From the NCBI GenBank assembly GCA_934700635.1, contig CAKUXU010000029.1:1-10196 (forward strand): a stretch of DNA of 10,196 nucleotides. Reading direction: 5' to 3'. This DNA comes from an uncultured Eubacteriales bacterium. GTDB lineage: Bacteria > Bacillota > Clostridia > Oscillospirales > Acutalibacteraceae. This document shows positions 6,200 through 10,196 of the stretch, piece by piece. The position numbers were made by a program, and so were the translations under genes. The notes under the pieces were generated by a model. That model worked only from the letters and a program-made list of their open reading frames with translations. It was not told the DNA's origin and did no database searches. How positions within the stretch are numbered: position 1 is the stretch's first letter; the number at the start of each line of letters is the position of its first letter.

Positions 6200-7081
6200 A
6201 TGTCAAACTACATACTTAGCTGCTGTTCAACCGCAGATCTCTCTGAAAAAGAAATAAATAGCATGAAAATAAAATATGCTCCATTTCATTTTTTTATAAA
6301 TGAAAAACATTACTATGATGATTTAGGAAAAAGTATTTCTCTTAAAGAATTCTATGGTCTTATGAAAAACGGAGCAGATGTAAAAACATCTCAAATTAAC
6401 AGTGAAGAGTTCGTAAAATATTTTACTCCATTTCTCGAAGAAGGAAAAGACATTTTACATATAAGTCTTTCTTCTGGTATTTCAGGAGTGTACAATTCCG
6501 CTATTATAGCCAAAAAAGAACTTGAAGAAAAATTCCCCGAAAGAAAAATATACATAGTTGATTCTCTATCTGCTTCTTCAGGCTACGGATTAATTATGAA
6601 TAAACTTTATGAGCTCAAAGAGAAGGGATTTGAAATAGATGATCTAAAAAACTGGGCAGAAGAAAATAAATTAAAAATGAATCATTGGTTTACGTCCACA
6701 GATTTAACTTTTTTTGTAAAAGGTGGAAGAATTTCTAAAACTGCAGGTTTTTTTGGTGGACTTCTTAAAATATGCCCTGTTCTCCATGTTGATACATTTG
6801 GAAAGCTAATACCAGTTTCAAAAGTAAGAACAAAACAAAAATCAATTACAGAATTACTAAAAAAAATGGAGGAACATGCAGACAGTGGTCTTGATTACTG
6901 CGAAAAATGCTATATTTCTCATTCAAATTGCTACGAAGACGCAAAAATTTTAGCAGACCTAATAAATGAAAAATTTAAAAATCTAAACGGAAAAGTTGAA
7001 ATACATGACATTGGAACAACTATCGGAAGCCATACCGGTCCTGGCACAATTGCTCTTTTCTTTTGGGGCAAAGAAAGATAG
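6200..7081 (+). CDS. DegV family fatty-acid-binding protein (canonical member)
   Basis: This 293-residue protein has the full DegV motif set: KTSQIN (62-67), the ligand loop LSSGISGVYNSA (90-101), VDSLSASSGYG (120-130), FVKGGRISK (172-180) and the terminal IGTTIGSHTGPGTIALFF (271-288). DegV/FakB proteins present bound fatty acid to the kinase FakA for phosphorylation; no fakA is seen here, so the partner would lie elsewhere. The N-terminus reads SCCSTAD where SDSTAD-type motifs are common, with two adjacent cysteines at 8 and 9. The ATG at 6200 follows AAAGGAGA (6187-6194) at normal spacing. It is transcribed alone, divergently from the nfn operon, and ends at a strong terminator. It is clearly a different lineage from the DegV protein at 734-1567: the two share only scattered motif residues. 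Confidence 0.94.
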   Translation: MSNYILSCCSTADLSEKEINSMKIKYAPFHFFINEKHYYDDLGKSISLKEFYGLMKNGADVKTSQINSEEFVKYFTPFLEEGKDILHISLSSGISGVYNSAIIAKKELEEKFPERKIYIVDSLSASSGYGLIMNKLYELKEKGFEIDDLKNWAEENKLKMNHWFTSTDLTFFVKGGRISKTAGFFGGLLKICPVLHVDTFGKLIPVSKVRTKQKSITELLKKMEEHADSGLDYCEKCYISHSNCYEDAKILADLINEKFKNLNGKVEIHDIGTTIGSHTGPGTIALFFWGKER

Positions 7082-7093
7082 CATAAATATAAA

Positions 7094-7128
7094 GAGCTTT
7101 GATAATTAAAATCAAAGCTCAATTTTTT
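7094..7128. terminator. Bidirectional terminator between degV and the LCP gene
   Basis: There is a perfect 10-bp stem, GAGCTTTGAT (7094-7103) and ATCAAAGCTC (7111-7120), around a 7-nt loop. On the + strand it is followed by AATTTTTT. On the minus strand it follows the LCP stop codon (7129-7127) and is succeeded by TTTATATTTA, a weaker tract. It sits between convergent genes and can serve both; the + direction is the stronger. Confidence 0.85.
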
Positions 7129-8221
7129 ATTTAGACTCAGAAGTTTCATAAATAAAATTTCTTAAGTCCTCTTTTGCTTTATTCAAATTTTTTATTGCAA
7201 GGACCATTTTTTGCTGATGTATTTCATCTTTAACATTATCGTTAGTAGGCAGTCTGAATTCTTCCATTGGAAAATTCAGATATGATGTTGCATTAGAAGC
7301 AAGACGTGTTATTTCCGATGTTTTAAAGTTAGTCGTTATAAGAGGTGCAAGAGTTGCAACTATTTCAGTTATTTTAGTAATATTCGAATTTTTTAGAGAC
7401 TCTATTATTGCTTTTATAACATCTCTTTGTCTTGTTGTTCTATCATAGTCAGAGCCTTTACTATTACGGTTTCTTGAATGATGCAACGCTTGCAAGCCCG
7501 TTAAATGAACTAATTCAGGACCCTTACCCGAACATTTTAATATATGCTTGTCCCCAGAAAATTTGTTTATATACGCACATTCCGCAGGAGTAAGCTTCAT
7601 GTCGATTCCTCCCAAAGAATCCACTATTTTAGAAAATCCTTCAAAATCTACACAAACAAACCTGTCTATTAAAACACCAAAGTTTTTTTGAACTGTATCA
7701 ATTGTAAGTTTTGGTCCTCCATAAGCGTATGCAGCATTCATTCTATCTTTACCATAACCGGGTATATCCACCCATATATCTCTCATTATAGATGTGATCT
7801 TAAGTTTTTTAGTTCTTATATTAAGTGAAGCAATCAAGAGTGAATCACTTCTCCCACCGTCCCCTACAGACATAGAATCGCTTCCTATCAAAAGAACGTT
7901 AAGAACCATTTTGTCATTTACAAGGCCATCGACATCTGCACCGTTTTCTGATACACCATTAACATTTTCTGGAACATTTTTAGATTCAACATACTCATAA
8001 TTAAATGAATTCAATGTGTGATAACCATATATCATGATTCCACCAATGATTCCCAATGTTAAAAAAAACACAAATGAAATTACTCTTAAAATCGGTATTC
8101 TTTTTCTTCTTTCTTTTCTTCGTTCAGATGAATAAATATCTACATAATCTCTGTTTTTGCGCGGGTATACATTTCCGCTACTTATATCATTTTCTTTGTT
8201 TTCATAAATTGAATTCCTCAT
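7127..8221 (-). CDS. LytR-CpsA-Psr (LCP) family cell-wall polymer ligase
   Basis: LCP enzymes attach anionic glycopolymers such as teichoic acids or capsule to peptidoglycan, using a lipid-linked donor, on the outer face of the membrane. This 364-residue protein has a basic cytoplasmic tail (RRKERRKR, 34-41), one membrane helix (about 46-68), an acidic linker, then the LCP domain from about 106: LNVLLIGSDS (107-116), GGRSDSLLIASLN (122-134), SIMRDIWVDIPG (144-155), DRMNAAYAYGG (159-169) and LTGLQALHHSRNRNSKG (240-256) with DYDRTTRQRDVI (258-269). The conserved Arg and Asp residues of the pyrophosphate/lipid pocket are present (R124, D126, R147, R250, R252, R261). The ATG at 8221 follows a G-rich Shine-Dalgarno. 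It has its own promoter, and lies 84 nt downstream of the LysM gene on the same strand, so read-through is possible. Confidence 0.93.
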   Translation of the reverse strand: MRNSIYENKENDISSGNVYPRKNRDYVDIYSSERRKERRKRIPILRVISFVFFLTLGIIGGIMIYGYHTLNSFNYEYVESKNVPENVNGVSENGADVDGLVNDKMVLNVLLIGSDSMSVGDGGRSDSLLIASLNIRTKKLKITSIMRDIWVDIPGYGKDRMNAAYAYGGPKLTIDTVQKNFGVLIDRFVCVDFEGFSKIVDSLGGIDMKLTPAECAYINKFSGDKHILKCSGKGPELVHLTGLQALHHSRNRNSKGSDYDRTTRQRDVIKAIIESLKNSNITKITEIVATLAPLITTNFKTSEITRLASNATSYLNFPMEEFRLPTNDNVKDEIHQQKMVLAIKNLNKAKEDLRNFIYETSESK

Positions 8222-8260
8222 TTATTCCCCCACAAATCTGTTTTATATCACGCTCCTCAT

Positions 8261-8289
8261 ATTTTAAATGACTATTAAAGATTTTTCAA
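8261..8289 (-). promoter_or_regulatory. Predicted sigma-A promoter of the LCP gene
   Basis: On the minus strand, TTGAAA (8289-8284), a 17-nt spacer and TAAAAT (8266-8261) each match consensus at 5 of 6. It lies just after the stop of the upstream LysM gene and gives a leader of about 35 nt. The leader contains GAGGAG followed by a five-codon ORF (ATG AGG AGC GTG ATA then TAA) whose meaning is unclear. Confidence 0.6.
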
Positions 8290-8305
8290 GGGTTATAAAA
8301 TACTG

Positions 8306-9460
8306 TTATTTAGAGCTGTAAAGTGCCATCGCAGTTCTGTTTGGAAGCTTCAAAATTGTTCCTGCAGTTAAAACTTCATTCACATCAATACCGTTAAATG
8401 TCGCTACAGCGGTAATATATTTATTATCCTTATAATAGTCCGAACATATAGAAGAAACAGTGTCTCCATACTTTACTATATAATCTTCATATTCCATGTC
8501 AAGGCCTTTACTTAAAACTATATCTGCCGATTCTTTAGTTCCTGTTTGATTATCTATATTTTCCGAAGAAACATTTTTATCCGATTCATCTTCTTTATTT
8601 CCGTTATAATTTACTCCTCCTATAGAAACAACCATCGCAGCACTACCAGGTGATTGACCACTTGTCAACTGATTATAAACAAGATATACCATTCCGGCAG
8701 CAATTAGTGAAACTGTTGCAATTTTGGAAACTTTCTCTATGGTGTTCTTTTTCAGGTCCATTTGATATTTAAAATATTTAAGCCAAGTACTTGTTTTAGA
8801 CGATTTTTCTGCTTTCTTTAGATCTATAACAAGCTCCGGGATAGAGCCGTATACTCCTCTTTCACATTTATCAAGTACTATATGGAGAGATTTATTAAAC
8901 TTAGCTTTCGATTCGGATTCAAGTAAAGTATAAATTATATTTCTTATATTTTTCAAAATTAAATCTTTACTTTCGGGTACTGTCGAATATTTTTCCATAT
9001 TTTTAAGATTATAAACAAAACTTATATTTTTTTGGTCATCTATTTTTATATTTTGCATTTCAGTCAAACAACCAAAAATACTATTTGGGAAACTACTTAT
9101 TCGATCAAAGTATATAAGAATGTTTTCTAGAATAACACATCTTTCATCGAAATTATAAATATTAAATTCTTTACTGAAACTTTTCTTAATATTTTCTTCT
9201 TGAGTGTAGGTAAAAACCCCATAGAAGCTTTTGTCTTCAACAAAAAAATCAACAAACTCTTTCGGTCTTTTTGAAGAAAAAAATATGTCAAATAATATTT
9301 TAAATGTTTGCATATTTTCATCACAATAATCGAATTTATTAATTATATAAAAATTTTCAAGAATTTTTTTCTCTTTGTACCCAATCAAAACTTCTTTTCT
9401 TTCACCTTGAAAAAGAGAAGCTATAACAATATAATCGAACTTTTTGTTTATATTAGGCAT
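8306..9460 (-). CDS. Membrane protein with kinase-like N-terminal domain and extracellular LysM domain
   Basis: The product is 384 residues. Residues 1-220 form a soluble domain whose order of elements resembles a protein kinase: a hinge-like SFYGVFTYTQEENIKKSF (78-95), helix ERCVILENILIYFDRISS (106-123), a degraded catalytic loop CLTEMQNIKIDD (131-142), VYNL (149-152) where DFG would stand, and a C-lobe-like NIRNIIYTLLES (171-182) and GVYGSIPELVIDLKKA (202-217). The HRD and DFG aspartates are not seen, so it would be a pseudokinase. After a basic stretch there is one membrane helix (about 246-264), an acidic low-complexity linker (287-312), and a LysM domain (327-373: YIVKYGDTVSSICSDYY...GTILKLP). 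LysM binds peptidoglycan or chitin-type glycans. The topology is therefore cytoplasmic domain, helix, wall-binding domain. AAGGTG (9476-9471) precedes the ATG at 9460. LysM and the helix are firm; the kinase resemblance is by-eye inference. Confidence 0.82.
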   Translation of the reverse strand: MPNINKKFDYIVIASLFQGERKEVLIGYKEKKILENFYIINKFDYCDENMQTFKILFDIFFSSKRPKEFVDFFVEDKSFYGVFTYTQEENIKKSFSKEFNIYNFDERCVILENILIYFDRISSFPNSIFGCLTEMQNIKIDDQKNISFVYNLKNMEKYSTVPESKDLILKNIRNIIYTLLESESKAKFNKSLHIVLDKCERGVYGSIPELVIDLKKAEKSSKTSTWLKYFKYQMDLKKNTIEKVSKIATVSLIAAGMVYLVYNQLTSGQSPGSAAMVVSIGGVNYNGNKEDESDKNVSSENIDNQTGTKESADIVLSKGLDMEYEDYIVKYGDTVSSICSDYYKDNKYITAVATFNGIDVNEVLTAGTILKLPNRTAMALYSSK

Positions 9461-9512
9461 ACATATTTCACACCTTTTTTAAAAAATAAATAAATAAACA
9501 TTTTTATAATAC

Positions 9513-9541
9513 TTGACTCAACTATTTTATGATAATATACT
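9513..9541 (+). promoter_or_regulatory. Predicted sigma-A promoter of the right-edge gene
   Basis: TTGACT (9513-9518), a 17-nt spacer and TATACT (9536-9541) each match consensus at 5 of 6. It implies a long untranslated leader of about 125 nt before the ATG at 9674. The leader can form an AT-rich stem, TCAAAAAT (9580-9587) with ATTTTTGA (9606-9613), enclosing a small GTAT/ATAC hairpin. It matches no riboswitch class I know. Confidence 0.6.
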
Positions 9542-9557
9542 ATAATATATAAGTCAA
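9529..9557 (-). promoter_or_regulatory. Predicted sigma-A promoter of the LysM protein gene
   Basis: On the minus strand TTGACT (9557-9552), a 17-nt spacer and TATCAT (9534-9529) each match consensus at 5 of 6, with a leader of about 60 nt before the ATG at 9460. The element interlocks with the + strand promoter at 9513-9541: each polymerase footprint would cover the other, so the two cannot be occupied at once. Confidence 0.55.
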
Positions 9558-9673
9558 TTATCAAAGCAAAATATGATGTTCAAAAATAATTTGTGTATCT
9601 TATACATTTTTGACATATCTGGTTTTGATATCCATTGTTTGCCCCGAAAATAAAAAAGATGTGAGGAGATTGT

Positions 9674-10196
9674 ATGGAAAAGAAAATTAAAAAAGGTAAA
9701 TTTCAAAACTTTTCAGGAAAAGCCTTAAAGATTAAAAAAATTGTCTCACAGCCAAAATTTAAGTATACTGTTCTTATTTTGATGTTTGCTTTAATAGCTT
9801 TTAGTATCCAATATTTTGTAAACAGACCAAATTTCGGAGCATTTTTAAGCTCGGACATGGATCCTTCAGGAAATACCTACGTACTTGGTGTTGATGAAGA
9901 AAAAGGAATTTATAAAATTTCTAAACTTCTTCCAAGCGGATCTACTCAATTTCAAATGACTCTTGAAAAATCAAATTCTGACAGCGAATACGTTTACAGC
10001 AACTTAGAAGTTGATTCAGGTGGAAATTTTTACTTCGTTAAACAAAAAAAGGATTTAACTGCTGTTGTTTCCGATAAAACAATGTACCCTACTTTAAACG
10101 AAAGCGTTTTAATGTACGATACAAACGGAAATTATGTAAAAGTTTGTAAGCATCATTTTGAAGCGGCAGCATTAGGCGCAGCTTTACAGCATATTT
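9674..10196 (+). CDS. Membrane-anchored protein with propeller-like repeats (3'-truncated)
   Basis: An open frame starts at ATG 9674 after GAGGAG (9663-9668) and stays open to the window's last base, giving 174 residues of an incomplete protein. A basic cytoplasmic tail (MEKKIKKGKF...) leads to one membrane helix (about 31-48, TVLILMFALIAFSIQYF). The outside part has repeated short units of the type D-x-x-G-N-x-Y: MDPSGNTYVLGV (62-73), EVDSGGNFYFV (112-122) and MYDTNGNYVKV (147-157). Such repeats are typical of blades in NHL or other beta-propellers that read out as strand-turn-strand. It is transcribed divergently from the LysM gene. There is no signal-peptidase site I would trust, so it is probably an anchored extracytoplasmic protein. 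Exact family and function are unknown, and the C-terminal part cannot be seen. Confidence 0.82.
   Translation, partial: MEKKIKKGKFQNFSGKALKIKKIVSQPKFKYTVLILMFALIAFSIQYFVNRPNFGAFLSSDMDPSGNTYVLGVDEEKGIYKISKLLPSGSTQFQMTLEKSNSDSEYVYSNLEVDSGGNFYFVKQKKDLTAVVSDKTMYPTLNESVLMYDTNGNYVKVCKHHFEAAALGAALQHI

Noticed and set aside
6931..7149. 72-codon minus-strand open frame over the end of the second degV gene
   Set aside because: It crosses the terminator hairpin and is antisense to the conserved HTGPG segment.
7794..8271. Two + strand open frames opposite the LCP gene
   Set aside because: They are antisense to the LCP domain start and membrane helix; the Phe-rich product is the complement of a Lys/Arg-rich tail.
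9127..9324. 65-codon minus-strand open frame in another frame within the LysM gene
   Set aside because: It is an overlapping out-of-frame reading of the same strand, rich in Lys/Leu/Phe, with no support.
9308..9493. 61-codon + strand open frame at the start of the LysM gene
   Set aside because: It is antisense to the N-terminal domain, with no Shine-Dalgarno; the opposite strand has a proper start and promoter.
9610..9638. TTGACA at 9610-9615 as a second promoter closer to the right-edge gene
   Set aside because: It is a perfect -35 hexamer, but none of the 16-18 nt spacings leads to an acceptable -10 box.
9548..9673. A riboswitch in the long leader of the right-edge gene
   Set aside because: The only stem found is AT-rich and weak, and no conserved core of a known riboswitch class can be recognised.
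1..10196. CRISPR array, insertion sequence, prophage or toxin-antitoxin content
   Set aside because: I see no regularly spaced repeats, transposase or integrase motifs, and no small paired ORFs beyond the genes listed.

Overview
The window looks like a chromosomal segment of a low-GC, anaerobic, Gram-positive bacterium, most likely a clostridium-type Firmicute. The support is strongly AT-rich DNA, Shine-Dalgarno-led genes, occasional TTG/GTG starts, TGA used as a stop, two DegV proteins, an LCP cell-wall ligase, a YmfI-type reductase and an electron-bifurcating NfnAB pair. Nothing points to a phage, plasmid or insertion element. Genus cannot be assigned from sequence alone.

Layout, left to right. 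(1) 1-282 is the 3' end of an unidentified + strand gene, closed by a strong hairpin terminator. (2) 424-516 is a minus-strand tRNA-Ser(GGA) with its own promoter. (3) 734-1942 is a + strand pair: a divergent DegV protein, then a small membrane-anchored hypothetical whose 3' end overlaps the next, convergent gene. (4) 1920-6030 is a minus-strand run of five tightly spaced genes, read from 6030 leftwards: nfnA, nfnB, an intramembrane M50 metalloprotease, a flavin reductase-like protein and an SDR resembling the EF-P 5-aminopentanone reductase YmfI. No terminator is seen between them, so they are probably one operon. (5) 6200-7081 is a second, canonical DegV gene on +, divergent from nfnA; the shared intergenic region has a 24-bp near-perfect palindrome over back-to-back -10 boxes. 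(6) A bidirectional terminator at 7094-7128 separates it from the convergent minus-strand envelope genes: an LCP protein (7127-8221) and, upstream of it, a membrane protein with a kinase-like N-terminal domain and an external LysM domain (8306-9460). (7) A + strand gene starting at 9674 runs off the right edge; it encodes a membrane-anchored protein with propeller-like repeats. The 9461-9673 region has two face-to-face promoters.

How the genes may work together. NfnAB couples NADH, NADPH and ferredoxin pools, which is core redox metabolism of fermentative anaerobes; the two reductases downstream may draw on the same nicotinamide pools. The LCP, LysM/pseudokinase-like and edge proteins look like an envelope-related neighbourhood. 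DegV proteins bind fatty acids, and the canonical copy may share control with the nfn operon. The most novel-looking items are the degenerate-kinase/TM/LysM protein with its divergent propeller-like partner, and the palindrome between nfnA and degV. Neither is proof of a new system.
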